64,000 nucleotides of DNA from Clostridium cibarium (GTDB lineage: Bacteria; Bacillota; Clostridia; Clostridiales; Clostridiaceae): NCBI RefSeq assembly GCF_014836335.1, contig NZ_JACSRA010000009.1, forward strand, positions 62,001 through 126,000, given 5' to 3'. Of the stretch, positions 15,722 through 25,462 are shown in pieces. The notes beneath the pieces were generated by a model. The model had not been told where the DNA came from, made no database searches, and saw nothing but the letters and a program-made list of their open reading frames with translations. The stretch's first letter is position 1. The number at the start of each line of letters is the position of its first letter. The position numbers and the translations under genes were made by a program.

Positions 15722-18700
15722 ATGAAAAAATGTTCTTTTCCAAATTGCAAGCGATTTGTATCGCTATTGATGGCATTTATACTAGCATTTGTACTAGCAT
15801 ATCCGCCAGTACGCTCATTTGCATCAACTAGTAATGATGTGTTGCCGCCAAGTAACTTAGCTTCTCAGCTAATTACCCCAAGTAATGCTAAACTTACATG
15901 GGATCCTGTACATGGAGCTACTGGATATAAGGTGTATGGAATTACTGATGGCCAACTCACAGTTCTAGGTACTACAACATCGACATCTTACACGTTTAAT
16001 GACCTTAAAGAAGGTTCCTATAAGTATGTTGTATCCACCTTGAGTGCACAAGGTGAATCTGGTCCTTGCGCGCCTACTTCTTTTACCGTGACTTATCCAA
16101 CTATGGCTGCACCAGCAACATTAACTAACAAAATACAAAATGTCAATGACGTGGTGCTAAATTGGACTGCCTCACAGTATGCCAATAGTTATAACATTTA
16201 TCAAATTGCTGCTGATAATACTAAAACATTAGTTTCTTCAGTAAAGGCATCTACCACTTACACAATTGTTAATGCACCTGCTGGATCTTATACCTATGCG
16301 GTTTCTTCAGTGAATTCTCTTTATGGCGAATCTTCACTTTCGACTTCTACACAGGTACAAATAATTCATCCAACTATGACAGCACCTTCAAAATTAACAT
16401 ACTCTTTAGCAAATATTAATGATATAAACTTAAGCTGGAGTGCTGTAACTAATGCAACAAACTATAAAGTTTATCAGGTTGTTGATGGGCAAAAATTATT
16501 AAAAAGTACAACTACAGGTACTAATGTTGCATTTGCTAATATGCCTGGTGGTGATTATGTATATGAGGTTCACTCATTTAGCTCCCGCTTTGGAGAATCA
16601 CAAGATGGAAGCCAAGTTTCCTTAAACTTAGTTCTTCCAGCTATGCAAACACCAACAAATTTATCTTATGAAATTAAAAACGAAAATGATATTACTTTAA
16701 AATGGGATGCAGTAAGTAATGCAACAAACTATAAAATTTATCAGATCATTGATGGGCAAAAAATATTAAAAAGTACAACTGCAGGTACTAATGCTACATT
16801 TAGTAATATGCCTGGTGGCGATTATGTATATGAGGTTCATTCATTTAGCAATCGTCTTGGAGAATCACAAGATGGAAGTAAAGTTTCCTTAAGCTTAGTT
16901 CTTCCAGCTATGGAAGACCCAACAAATTTATCTTATGACATAAAAAACGGAAATGATATCACTTTAAAATGGGATGCTGTAGACAATGCAACAAGCTACA
17001 AAGTCTATCAGATTGTTAATGGACAAAAAATATTAAGAAGTGCAACTGCAGGAACTACTATTACCTATACTAACATGCCTGGTGGTGATTATGTATATGA
17101 GGTTCACTCATTTAGCACTCGTCTTGGAGAATCGCAGAAGGGAATTAGTATTACTTTCTCATTAACTCCACCAATTATGCAACCACCAACAGACTTGGCA
17201 CACAAAATTAATAATGCTACTAGCCTTAGTCTAACTTGGAGTCCTTCTGAAAATGCTACAGGTTACAAAATTTATCAGATAACTAATGGACAAAAAGTTT
17301 TAAAAAGTACAGTAAATAGTACAACAGTTTCTTATACAAACATGGCACCTGGTGAATACAAATTTGAAATTCACTCTTATTCCGCACGTTTTGGTGAATC
17401 TCCAGATGGAAGTACAATCACTGTTACCATGGATGGACAAACAATGCAAGCACCAACCAATTTAGTTTATAACATAACAAACCTTAATGATATAACATTA
17501 AGATGGACAGCTGTTCCATTTGCTACAAGCTATAAGATTTATCAAAAAGTTGATGGACAACTAGTTTTAAAGCAAACTGTTAACACTACTTCAGCAACAT
17601 TTACAAATATGCCTAGTGGTGATTATGACTATATTGTTAATTCGGTTTCAACATTATTAGGCGAATCTCCAATAGGAGCTGAATCTACTTTTTCTCTATC
17701 ACTTCCTAAAATGGGAGCACCAGATACCCTTACTTACAATGTAATAAACGGAAATGACATTACATTAAGATGGGCATCTGTACAATATGCAAATAACTAT
17801 AAAGTTTATCAAATTATAGATGGTGAAAAAGTTTTAAAACAAACAGTAGCTGGTACTAGTGTAACTTTCACTAATATGCCTGCTGGAGATTATACTTATG
17901 AAGTTTGCGCATTTAGTACCCGCCTTGGTGAATCAGAAGTTGGACCAAAAACTACACTTTCTTTAACTTGGCCAACAATGCAAACACCAGAAAGCGTTAC
18001 TTATACTTTAACAAATACATCTACTATTACGCTAAAATGGGCTCCTACATTATATGCAACCAACTACAAGATTTATCAAATTGTAAATGGAGAAAAGGTT
18101 TTAAAGCAAACAGCAAATACTAATAATGCAAGCTTTAATCTGCCTGCTGGAGATTATAGCTATGAAGTTCACTCTTATAGCACCCGTTTTGGTGAATCAC
18201 AAGACGGAGGCCAAATTTCATTTACTTTAGACAATTCGCTAATGAAAGCACCTGGAAATTTAACTTCCACTATAACAAATGGAAATGACATTACATTAAG
18301 ATGGACAGGTGTGCCATATGTAACTGACTACAAGGTTTATCAAATTATAGATGGCAAAAAAGTTTTAAAACAAACACTACCTGGTACTAGCGTAACTTTC
18401 ACTAATATGGCCGCTGGAGATTACAACTATGAAGTTCACTCATTTAACAGCTCCTATGGTGAATCAGAAGATGGAAGCCAAACTTCATCTACATTAACTT
18501 GGCCAACAATGCAAGCACCAGCCAAATTAAACTACAATATCGCAAACGGAAATGATATTAGATTAAATTGGCTACCTGTACCATATGCAACCAGCTACAA
18601 GGTTTATCAAATTGTAAACGGAGAAAAAGTTTTAAAACAAACACTACCTGGTACTGGAACAACTTTCGTCAATATGCCTGCTGGAGATTATAGCTATGAA

Positions 18701-21700
18701 GTTTACTCATATAGTAGCCGTTTTGGTGAATCACCAATTGGAAGTACACTAGATTTCTCATTAACTTGGCCAGTAGTACAAGCCCCAACACTAAGCAGAA
18801 CAATTTCCAACATTAATAACATTACTTTAACTTGGAATTCAGTTGCTTGGGCTAATGAGTATCGTGTTTATGAAATAGTAAATGATACAAAACAACTACT
18901 ATTTAAGGGAAATGCTCTAAGCTACAAAGCTTTCAATTTATCAGAAGGTACTCATAATTTTCAGGTTACTGCATACAATACTCGCTTTGGTGAATCTGAT
19001 CCATCTAATACATTAGCAGATAGTATTATATATCCTATTATGCAGGCACCTTTAGCAACCATAAAAGTTAAAGACAAGACAACAGCTTTTATTTGTTGGG
19101 ATTTTGTTACTTTCGCTAATGGCTACAATATTTATGAGCTTATAGATAATAAGCCAGTTTTACTAGTTAAAAACTTAAACAATTTATCTTATACTTTCAA
19201 TAATCTTCCTGCTGGGGATCACTTATATTATGTTACTTCTTGTAGTAACTCTTTTGGTGAATCTAGTCCATCAAGTACGCTTTTGGCAAGAATTATTATT
19301 GATGGAAAAGCACCAGTTACAACTTCTAATGCACCTACTAACTGGTCTAAAGATGACGTAACAGTTAACTTAACTGCAACTGATGATATCAGTGGTGTAG
19401 CTAAAACCTTCTATTCAGTTGATGATGCTGGTTATAAAGAAGGTACTACTTTTACAGTAGCTAATGAAGGTACTCACAAGATTTCCTTCTATTCTGTTGA
19501 TGCTACTGGAAATACCGAAACTGCTAATACTGCTTATGTAAAGATTGATAAATCTGCTCCTGTTACTACTTCTAATACACCTACTAACTGGTCTAAAGAT
19601 GATGTAACAGTAAGCTTAACTGCAACTGATGATATCAGCGGTGTAGCTAAAACTTTCTATTCTATTGATGATGCTGATTATAAAGAAGGTACTACTTTTA
19701 CAGTAGCTAATGAAGGTACTCACAAGATTTCCTTCTATTCTGTTGATGCTGCTGGAAATACTGAAACTGCTAATACTTCCTATGTGAAAATTGATAAAGC
19801 AGCTCCTGTTACTACTTCTAATGCACCTACTGACTGGTCTAAAGATGACGTAACAGTAAGCTTAACTGCAACTGATACACTTAGCAGTATAGCTAAAACT
19901 TTCTACTCTATTGATGATGCTGATTATCAAGAAGGTACTACTTTTACAGTAGCTAATGAAGGTACTCACAAGATTTCCTTCTATTCTGTTGATGCTGCTG
20001 GAAACACTGAAACTGCTAATACTGCTTATGTAAAAATTGATAAATCTGCTCCTGTTACTACTTCTAATGCACCTACTAACTGGTCTAAAGATGACGTAAC
20101 AGTAAGCTTAACTGCAACTGATGATATCAGTGGTGTAGCTAAAACCTTCTATTCAGTTGATGATGCTGGTTATAAAGAAGGTACTACTTTTACAGTAGCT
20201 AATGAAGGTACTCACAAGATTTCCTTCTATTCTGTTGATGCTACTGGAAATACCGAAACTGCTAATACTGCTTATGTAAAGATTGATAAATCTGCTCCTG
20301 TTACTACTTCTAATGCACCTACTAACTGGTCTAAAGATGATGTAACAGTAAGCTTAACTGCAACTGATACACTTAGCGGTGTAGCTAAAACTTTCTATTC
20401 TATTGATGATGCTGATTATCAAGAAGGTACTACTTTTACAGTAGCTAATGAAGGTACTCACAAGATTTCCTTCTACTCTGTTGATGCTGCTGGAAATACT
20501 GAAACTGCTAATACTACTTACGTGAAGATTGATAAGGTAGCTCCTGTTACTACTTCTAATGCACCTGCTGACTGGTCTAAAGGTGACGTAACAGTTAACT
20601 TAACAGCAACTGATGCACTTAGCAGTGTAGCTAAAACTTTCTACTCTATTGATGATGCTGATTATCAAGAAGGTACTACTTTTACAGTAGCTAATGAAGG
20701 TACTCACAAGATCTCCTTCTACTCTGTTGACGTTGCCGGAAACACTGAAACCGCTAATACTACTTATGTGAACATTGATAAAACAGCTCCTGTTACTACT
20801 TCTAATGCACCTACTAACTGGTCTAAAGATGATGTAACAGTTAACTTAACTGCAACTGATGCACTTACCAGTGTAGCTAAAACTTTCTACTCTATTGATG
20901 ATGCTGATTATCAAGAAGGTACTACTTTTACAGTAACTAAAGAAGGTAGTCACAAGATTTCCTTCTACTCTATTGATACTGCTGGAAATATTGAAATTGC
21001 TAACACTACTTACGTAAAAATTGATAAAACTGCACCAACTATAGAAATGAAACTAGATAATGAATATACAATTGGTAGTATACTACCTGCTTATATTGCA
21101 AATGACAATCTTTCTGGTGTAGCTACTGAAAAGATGACTGTTTTCGCACCAAATGATGCTACTGGAAAAGTTATTGCAAAGGGTACAAGCTATATTCTTG
21201 ATAAACCTGGTACTTACAAAGTAAATATTACAGTTACTGATGCTGCTGGCCTTACAACTACAATAGAAAAAGAAATCTATGTAATGGAAATATCAGATGC
21301 AGATATACAAGTATACTCAAGGGATGCCTTCCAATTATGTCCTTTTAGTAATACACTTTATCCAAGAATAATAGTAAGGAATACATCAAATAAAGAAATA
21401 AACTTAGCAGATCTTCAATTAAAATATTTCTTTACAAATGAAGGAAATGGACAAAGTATATTTGAATGTGATTGGGCTGGTTTAAATTGTTATCCAATAA
21501 CATGTAGCGTAAGAAGTAATTTTGTTAGAGATAATTTTGGAAATAGCACATTAACTCTTTCTTTCCAAGGTAATAGAAAGCTAAAACCAGGCGCAATATT
21601 AGAGATTCAAGGAAGAATTCATGAGCCAAATTGGAAGATATATAATAAATTTAACGATTACTCATTAAACACTGAATGGTATTCAAAAAATGACAGAATA

Positions 21701-22243
21701 CCTGTTTACTACAAAGGTCATAAAGTTTGCGGAACAGAGCCTAAAATAGATGTTGTAGATGATACAAAAATAACAAGTAATGACTTTACACTTTTATCTC
21801 AAGATGCAAACCAACAAGTACAATATACCCATACTCTTTATCCTAGAATAAAGATAAAAAATATTTCAAATAAACAAATAAAATTCTCTGATATGAATTT
21901 AAAGTACTTCTTTACAAGTGATGGAATAAGATGCAATATATTTTCTTGTGATTACATTTCAATCAATAATAGAGGAATAAGAAGCAATATCAACGGTAAT
22001 TTTACTTGGGACAACTCTGGTAATACAGTTTTAAATCTTTCATTTGATGATGATGGAACAGTCTTTATGCCAGGAGATGAAATTGAAATACATTGCAGAA
22101 TTTATAATCTAAATTTCTGTAGGGTATATAATAGATTTAATGATTACTCATTAAACACACAAAGTTCAAGAGGTTTTTCACCTAATGATAAGATATGTCT
22201 GTATGTAAAAGGAATAAACGTTAATGGTATAGAACCTCAATAA
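15722..22243 (+). CDS. Giant secreted modular protein: 13 Fn3-like, 7 Ig-like, 2 CBM3-like modules
   Basis: 2173 residues. Signal peptide about 1-33. Residues 42-1196 hold 13 tandem modules of about 89 residues, each with the pattern APTNL...ITLRW...ATxYKVYQIVDGQKVLK...GDYxYEVHSxSxRxGES, an Fn3-like fold. Residues 1197-1770 are seven 82-residue repeats (APVTTSNAPTNWSKDD...), of the OmpL47/bacterial Ig-like kind, then one diverged Ig-like unit to about 1856. Two CBM3-like modules follow (1857-2015 and 2017-2173), recognisable by LYPRIIVRNTSNKEINLADL, YFFT, EIQGRIH and FNDYSLNT. There is no catalytic, cohesin, dockerin, SLH or LPXTG element. It is probably an extracellular cellulose-binding or surface fibre protein. 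It is monocistronic with its own terminator. The long open stretch before 15722 is not counted, since the ribosome site fits 15722. Confidence 0.85.
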   Translation: MKKCSFPNCKRFVSLLMAFILAFVLAYPPVRSFASTSNDVLPPSNLASQLITPSNAKLTWDPVHGATGYKVYGITDGQLTVLGTTTSTSYTFNDLKEGSYKYVVSTLSAQGESGPCAPTSFTVTYPTMAAPATLTNKIQNVNDVVLNWTASQYANSYNIYQIAADNTKTLVSSVKASTTYTIVNAPAGSYTYAVSSVNSLYGESSLSTSTQVQIIHPTMTAPSKLTYSLANINDINLSWSAVTNATNYKVYQVVDGQKLLKSTTTGTNVAFANMPGGDYVYEVHSFSSRFGESQDGSQVSLNLVLPAMQTPTNLSYEIKNENDITLKWDAVSNATNYKIYQIIDGQKILKSTTAGTNATFSNMPGGDYVYEVHSFSNRLGESQDGSKVSLSLVLPAMEDPTNLSYDIKNGNDITLKWDAVDNATSYKVYQIVNGQKILRSATAGTTITYTNMPGGDYVYEVHSFSTRLGESQKGISITFSLTPPIMQPPTDLAHKINNATSLSLTWSPSENATGYKIYQITNGQKVLKSTVNSTTVSYTNMAPGEYKFEIHSYSARFGESPDGSTITVTMDGQTMQAPTNLVYNITNLNDITLRWTAVPFATSYKIYQKVDGQLVLKQTVNTTSATFTNMPSGDYDYIVNSVSTLLGESPIGAESTFSLSLPKMGAPDTLTYNVINGNDITLRWASVQYANNYKVYQIIDGEKVLKQTVAGTSVTFTNMPAGDYTYEVCAFSTRLGESEVGPKTTLSLTWPTMQTPESVTYTLTNTSTITLKWAPTLYATNYKIYQIVNGEKVLKQTANTNNASFNLPAGDYSYEVHSYSTRFGESQDGGQISFTLDNSLMKAPGNLTSTITNGNDITLRWTGVPYVTDYKVYQIIDGKKVLKQTLPGTSVTFTNMAAGDYNYEVHSFNSSYGESEDGSQTSSTLTWPTMQAPAKLNYNIANGNDIRLNWLPVPYATSYKVYQIVNGEKVLKQTLPGTGTTFVNMPAGDYSYEVYSYSSRFGESPIGSTLDFSLTWPVVQAPTLSRTISNINNITLTWNSVAWANEYRVYEIVNDTKQLLFKGNALSYKAFNLSEGTHNFQVTAYNTRFGESDPSNTLADSIIYPIMQAPLATIKVKDKTTAFICWDFVTFANGYNIYELIDNKPVLLVKNLNNLSYTFNNLPAGDHLYYVTSCSNSFGESSPSSTLLARIIIDGKAPVTTSNAPTNWSKDDVTVNLTATDDISGVAKTFYSVDDAGYKEGTTFTVANEGTHKISFYSVDATGNTETANTAYVKIDKSAPVTTSNTPTNWSKDDVTVSLTATDDISGVAKTFYSIDDADYKEGTTFTVANEGTHKISFYSVDAAGNTETANTSYVKIDKAAPVTTSNAPTDWSKDDVTVSLTATDTLSSIAKTFYSIDDADYQEGTTFTVANEGTHKISFYSVDAAGNTETANTAYVKIDKSAPVTTSNAPTNWSKDDVTVSLTATDDISGVAKTFYSVDDAGYKEGTTFTVANEGTHKISFYSVDATGNTETANTAYVKIDKSAPVTTSNAPTNWSKDDVTVSLTATDTLSGVAKTFYSIDDADYQEGTTFTVANEGTHKISFYSVDAAGNTETANTTYVKIDKVAPVTTSNAPADWSKGDVTVNLTATDALSSVAKTFYSIDDADYQEGTTFTVANEGTHKISFYSVDVAGNTETANTTYVNIDKTAPVTTSNAPTNWSKDDVTVNLTATDALTSVAKTFYSIDDADYQEGTTFTVTKEGSHKISFYSIDTAGNIEIANTTYVKIDKTAPTIEMKLDNEYTIGSILPAYIANDNLSGVATEKMTVFAPNDATGKVIAKGTSYILDKPGTYKVNITVTDAAGLTTTIEKEIYVMEISDADIQVYSRDAFQLCPFSNTLYPRIIVRNTSNKEINLADLQLKYFFTNEGNGQSIFECDWAGLNCYPITCSVRSNFVRDNFGNSTLTLSFQGNRKLKPGAILEIQGRIHEPNWKIYNKFNDYSLNTEWYSKNDRIPVYYKGHKVCGTEPKIDVVDDTKITSNDFTLLSQDANQQVQYTHTLYPRIKIKNISNKQIKFSDMNLKYFFTSDGIRCNIFSCDYISINNRGIRSNINGNFTWDNSGNTVLNLSFDDDGTVFMPGDEIEIHCRIYNLNFCRVYNRFNDYSLNTQSSRGFSPNDKICLYVKGINVNGIEPQ
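15845..19309 (+). repeat. Thirteen Fn3-like repeat units
   Basis: About 267 bases per unit, less similar to each other than the downstream 246-base repeats. Each protein unit ends with GES followed by a variable strand and a proline (YPTM, LPAM or WPTM). Units 3-5 and 8-11 are closest relatives, suggesting stepwise local duplication. Confidence 0.85.
19310..21031 (+). repeat. Seven tandem 246-bp repeats inside the giant gene
   Basis: Units start at 19310, 19556, 19802, 20048, 20294, 20540 and 20786, all exactly 246 bases and in frame. Units 1 and 4 are identical over 208 bases (19369-19576 and 20107-20314), and the neighbours also match, pointing to recent duplication or conversion of a three-unit (738-base) block. 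Types alternate between TDDISG/GYKEG and TDTLSS/DYQEG variants. Confidence 0.95.
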
Positions 22244-22275
22244 ATAATAACTGTTAATAGTAATTTTTCAAAAAA

Positions 22276-22315
22276 CAGCTCAAGCTATTTTTAAATAGCT
22301 TGAGCTGCCTTTCTT
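22276..22315 (+). terminator. Terminator of the giant gene
   Basis: Perfect 15-base stem (22276-22290 and 22293-22307, arm cagctcaagctattt), tight loop, then cctttctttg. It starts 33 bases after the stop. Confidence 0.88.
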
Positions 22316-22386
22316 TGTCTAAAAAATAAAGTTTTCTTTGAAATCCACTACTTTATAACTTAATTCTTCTATAAAATCACTATATT

Positions 22387-23442
22387 CTAAAACTCATATC
22401 GTACATACTCGTATTCACAAGGATTGCCAGCAGCTATATATATAGCCCCTTCTTCAGGTACCATGATAAATGATGCAAGTGTCGCTGATGATACTGGAAC
22501 AGTAGAATCAATGTGTCTGCATATAGAATTTGGCTTTTTGTCATGATCCACCAAGATTTTCTTAATGATTTCAATATTTATTTCTCCATAATGCTGATTC
22601 ATTAAATTGAGAATTCTATCTAAACGATGGTAGCTGTCTGGCTGCAATTGTGGTGCAGTATCAACTTCCTTGAATCGTTCTGTAATATAATGATTAGAAT
22701 GCAATATTATATCCCTTTCAGGATATATAAGTTCAAAGTCGTTATGAATACTCTCAATACCTAACATATGCCCATTTTTATCAGCTAAATGATAGTAACC
22801 AAGGCCACGAGCAACTTGTTTAAGGATATTTATGGCATCATTAATATTTTTCTCTCTCATAACTCTTGGGAGGTAACATCCTACAGGAATATTAAATGCG
22901 TAATTTTTACCTATAGTAGCGTTTGCACACATCCCGAATCCAGTAGATGAAAATGTAAATTCGCTTGAATTTGAAAAACTTAATATGAATTGTTTAAGAC
23001 CATTGGCGTGATGAATTTTTAATAGATCTATAGGAACTTCAGGAAGAAAATCTATATTTTGTCCCAGTATAGTTTTCCCATCTTGTGTTGCCTTTCCTGT
23101 TACTGCAAATGAAGTGCAAAGTCCTGAGATATTGTCATAACAGAAAGTGAGCTCATTATAACATTTCTGAGTAAATATTTCTTCAAAACTAAGTCCAGTT
23201 GCGTCAGCCTGACCACGCATTATCTCAATTAAATAGGGATCGAATGCTTGAACCGCAGGAAAAAACTTCATAGCCCTAATGATAACATCTTCCTTTGATG
23301 CTTTGTGAAAAAGTGTCATGCTATTATAAATATTTTCTGAAATTTTTAGGATACTGTCTTTACAGCCTTCCCCCCATTGCCGCCCGATTTCATAAGGAGT
23401 ACCTTGACATTCAATAAGTTTAAACTCTTTAAGATTCTTCAT
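22387..23442 (-). CDS. C45-family acyltransferase/amidohydrolase (AAT-like)
   Basis: 351 residues. The start is taken at ATG 23442 because AAAGGAG lies seven bases upstream; an ATG at 23466 would overlap that site. It matches the penicillin acyltransferase-like family (peptidase C45, Ntn-hydrolase fold): GTPYEIGRQWG near the N terminus, nucleophile C109 in GLCTSFAV, DGKTILGQNIDF, and ANATIGKNYAFNIPVGCYLPR. In the fungal enzyme this cysteine becomes the new N terminus after self-cleavage; here the 108 residues before it would be the released part. No signal peptide. Bacterial members act on amide-linked small molecules, often unknown. It is monocistronic and shows no link to its neighbours. 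Confidence 0.8.
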   Translation of the reverse strand: MKNLKEFKLIECQGTPYEIGRQWGEGCKDSILKISENIYNSMTLFHKASKEDVIIRAMKFFPAVQAFDPYLIEIMRGQADATGLSFEEIFTQKCYNELTFCYDNISGLCTSFAVTGKATQDGKTILGQNIDFLPEVPIDLLKIHHANGLKQFILSFSNSSEFTFSSTGFGMCANATIGKNYAFNIPVGCYLPRVMREKNINDAINILKQVARGLGYYHLADKNGHMLGIESIHNDFELIYPERDIILHSNHYITERFKEVDTAPQLQPDSYHRLDRILNLMNQHYGEINIEIIKKILVDHDKKPNSICRHIDSTVPVSSATLASFIMVPEEGAIYIAAGNPCEYEYVRYEF

Positions 23443-23634
23443 TGTATTTTCTCCTTTCATCTTCATTAAAATTAATCTTACCTATCTCTACAGACAAAAA
23501 TATATTCAGCGTAAGTATATAGCATATTTTCATATTTTTGTAAATTTGTTTTAATTCTATTCCCTACTATTTCTTTTGTCAAGAAATAAAACAACTTAAT
23601 TTTTTAGTACATCGCTTAACTATCTCATAAAAAT

Positions 23635-23672
23635 AAAATATTACTGAAAACTTTAAATTCCAGTAATATTTT
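23635..23672 (-). terminator. Terminator after the acetyltransferase gene
   Basis: Perfect 12-base stem (aaaatattactg / cagtaatatttt) with a 14-base loop, about 36 bases past the stop at 23709. Confidence 0.7.
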
Positions 23673-23708
23673 ATAATTAAATTATACTTATTAACTTATA
23701 AGTCATGG

Positions 23709-24323
23709 TTAAATGCTGTAATCATCAACATCGAATTTACAATTTTTATAATAATATTTACGATCTTCTTCTGTAATCTCACGAACAACCTTGCATGGAT
23801 TTCCTACTGCTATCATATTATCCGGAATGTCTTTAGTAACAACACTTCCTGAACCTATAACAACATTATTTCCAATATGAACTCCAGGATTTATGACAAC
23901 ACTTCCTCCTATCCATACATTGTCTCCAATTACCACTTCAACACCATATTCATAACCTGAATTTCTTGATTTAGGATGAATTGGATGCCCTGCTGTATAA
24001 ATTGAAACGTTAGGTGCAAACATAACATTTTCACCAATTGTTACCTTCCCTACATCTAGTATTGTGCAATTATAATTGGCGAAAAAGTTATTACCAACTT
24101 CAATATTCTTACCATAATCACAGCGAAATGGTTGTTCTATAAAAACTTTATCACCAGTTTTCCCTAATATATCTTTAATTAATTCCTCCATTCTATTTGT
24201 TTTGTCTGGAGAAAGTAAATTATACTCATGTATTTTCAACTTATTTTCCATTCTCTCTTCACTAAGACCATCTAACCAAGCTTTATATGGTAATCCTGCT
24301 AGCATTCTTTCTTTTTGATTCAT
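23709..24323 (-). CDS. Maltose/galactoside O-acetyltransferase (hexapeptide repeat)
   Basis: 204 residues. The N-terminal helical Mac domain (MNQKERMLAGLPYKAWLDGLSEER) is followed by a left-handed beta-helix of hexapeptide repeats (IEVGNNFFANYNCTILDVGKVTIGENV, VVIGDNVWIGGSVVINPGVHIGNNVVIGSGSVVTKDIP). Catalytic histidine H113 lies in YTAGHPIHP. It transfers acetyl from acetyl-CoA to a sugar hydroxyl, as LacA and Maa do, probably to export or detoxify surplus sugars. Monocistronic; start follows AGGAGGATAAAAG. Substrate not determinable. Confidence 0.88.
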   Translation of the reverse strand: MNQKERMLAGLPYKAWLDGLSEERMENKLKIHEYNLLSPDKTNRMEELIKDILGKTGDKVFIEQPFRCDYGKNIEVGNNFFANYNCTILDVGKVTIGENVMFAPNVSIYTAGHPIHPKSRNSGYEYGVEVVIGDNVWIGGSVVINPGVHIGNNVVIGSGSVVTKDIPDNMIAVGNPCKVVREITEEDRKYYYKNCKFDVDDYSI

Positions 24324-24544
24324 CTTTTATCCTCCTTTTTTTAGCTCTATTTGTAAATAGTAAATTATATAAAGCTCTATGTAAATCCACCTAATGAAAA
24401 ACAAAAACAAAATGATAAACTCCTTTCATTTATAATTTACTAGTCTTATTATTTTTGATAGATATTATTCATTTTTTAATTAATCTATTCATTTACGAAA
24501 ACGATATTAGTATAATCAAATTAAGAAAGCTAGGAGGAAGATAT

Positions 24545-25396
24545 ATGAGTAATATAAAAGTAATTATTATGGATGTAGATGGCACATTAACTAATAGTAA
24601 AAAAGTAATTACCCCAAAAACTAAAGATGCCTTAATAAGAGCACAAAAAAGTGGAGCTATTTTAATTTTAGCCTCAGGAAGGCCTACATCTGGATTAATG
24701 GATTTTGCTAAAGAATTAAAGATGGATGAAAATCATGGACTTTTAGTTTCTTTTAATGGTGCTAAGGTTGTTGATTGTGAAACTAACAAAGTTCTATTTA
24801 ATGAAACTATGACCATCGAACAAGGACAAGCAGTACTTGAACATATGAAGAAATTTGATGTTAAACCTATGATTGATAAAGGTAACTATATGTACGTTAA
24901 TGATGTTTTTAATAATGAGATACATTATAATGATACGGTTCTTAACATAATCCAATACGAATCGCGTGGTGGCAAATTCAAGTTATGTGAAAAGGATGAT
25001 TTAGCAGCCTTTGCTGACTATCCATTAAACAAAATCTTAACTGCAGGTGATCCTGAATATTTACAAAACCATTATGATGAAATGATGGAACCTTTTAAAG
25101 ATACTTTAAGTTGTATGTTTACGGCAGATTTCTACTTTGAATTTACTGCCAAAGGAATTGATAAGGCTAAAGCGTTAGATACTGTACTAATTCCTATGGG
25201 ATATAAAAAAGAAGAAATGATTGCTTTTGGAGATGGTCACAATGATGCATCAATGGTTAAATATGCTGGTATAGGGGTAGCCATGGCTAATGCAGTAGAT
25301 GATTTAAAAGCTATTGCTAATGAAGTTACTTTATCTAATGAAGATGATGGTATTGCTTATACGCTAAGTGAGTACATAACTCATATAGATATTTAA
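24545..25396 (+). CDS. Cof-type HAD hydrolase (sugar/nucleotide phosphatase)
   Basis: 283 residues from ATG 24545, chosen for its AGGAGG seven bases upstream. It has the HAD type IIB layout: motif I IIMDVDGTLTNSKK (D10, D12), motif II LASGRPTSG, cap domain about 85-190, lysine motif near AKGIDKAKALD, and motif IV AFGDGHNDASMVKYAGIGVAMANA. Cytosolic phosphatase of the Cof/YidA group, usually acting on sugar phosphates or flavin nucleotides. It is followed by an RpiR-type regulator 66 bases downstream in the same direction, consistent with sugar-phosphate control. Confidence 0.9.
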   Translation: MSNIKVIIMDVDGTLTNSKKVITPKTKDALIRAQKSGAILILASGRPTSGLMDFAKELKMDENHGLLVSFNGAKVVDCETNKVLFNETMTIEQGQAVLEHMKKFDVKPMIDKGNYMYVNDVFNNEIHYNDTVLNIIQYESRGGKFKLCEKDDLAAFADYPLNKILTAGDPEYLQNHYDEMMEPFKDTLSCMFTADFYFEFTAKGIDKAKALDTVLIPMGYKKEEMIAFGDGHNDASMVKYAGIGVAMANAVDDLKAIANEVTLSNEDDGIAYTLSEYITHIDI

Positions 25397-25462
25397 ACTA
25401 TACTTAACCACACACCACTAAACTTTAATAAAATATTATATAATATTCATGAGGTGATCTTT

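Noticed and set aside
19310-21031. CRISPR-like or intergenic repeat array
   Set aside because: Units are 246 bases, contiguous, in frame and code for an Ig-like domain; there are no spacers.
15722-22243. Cellulosomal scaffoldin
   Set aside because: The repeats are Fn3-like and Ig-like; none shows cohesin features, and no dockerin or SLH module is present.
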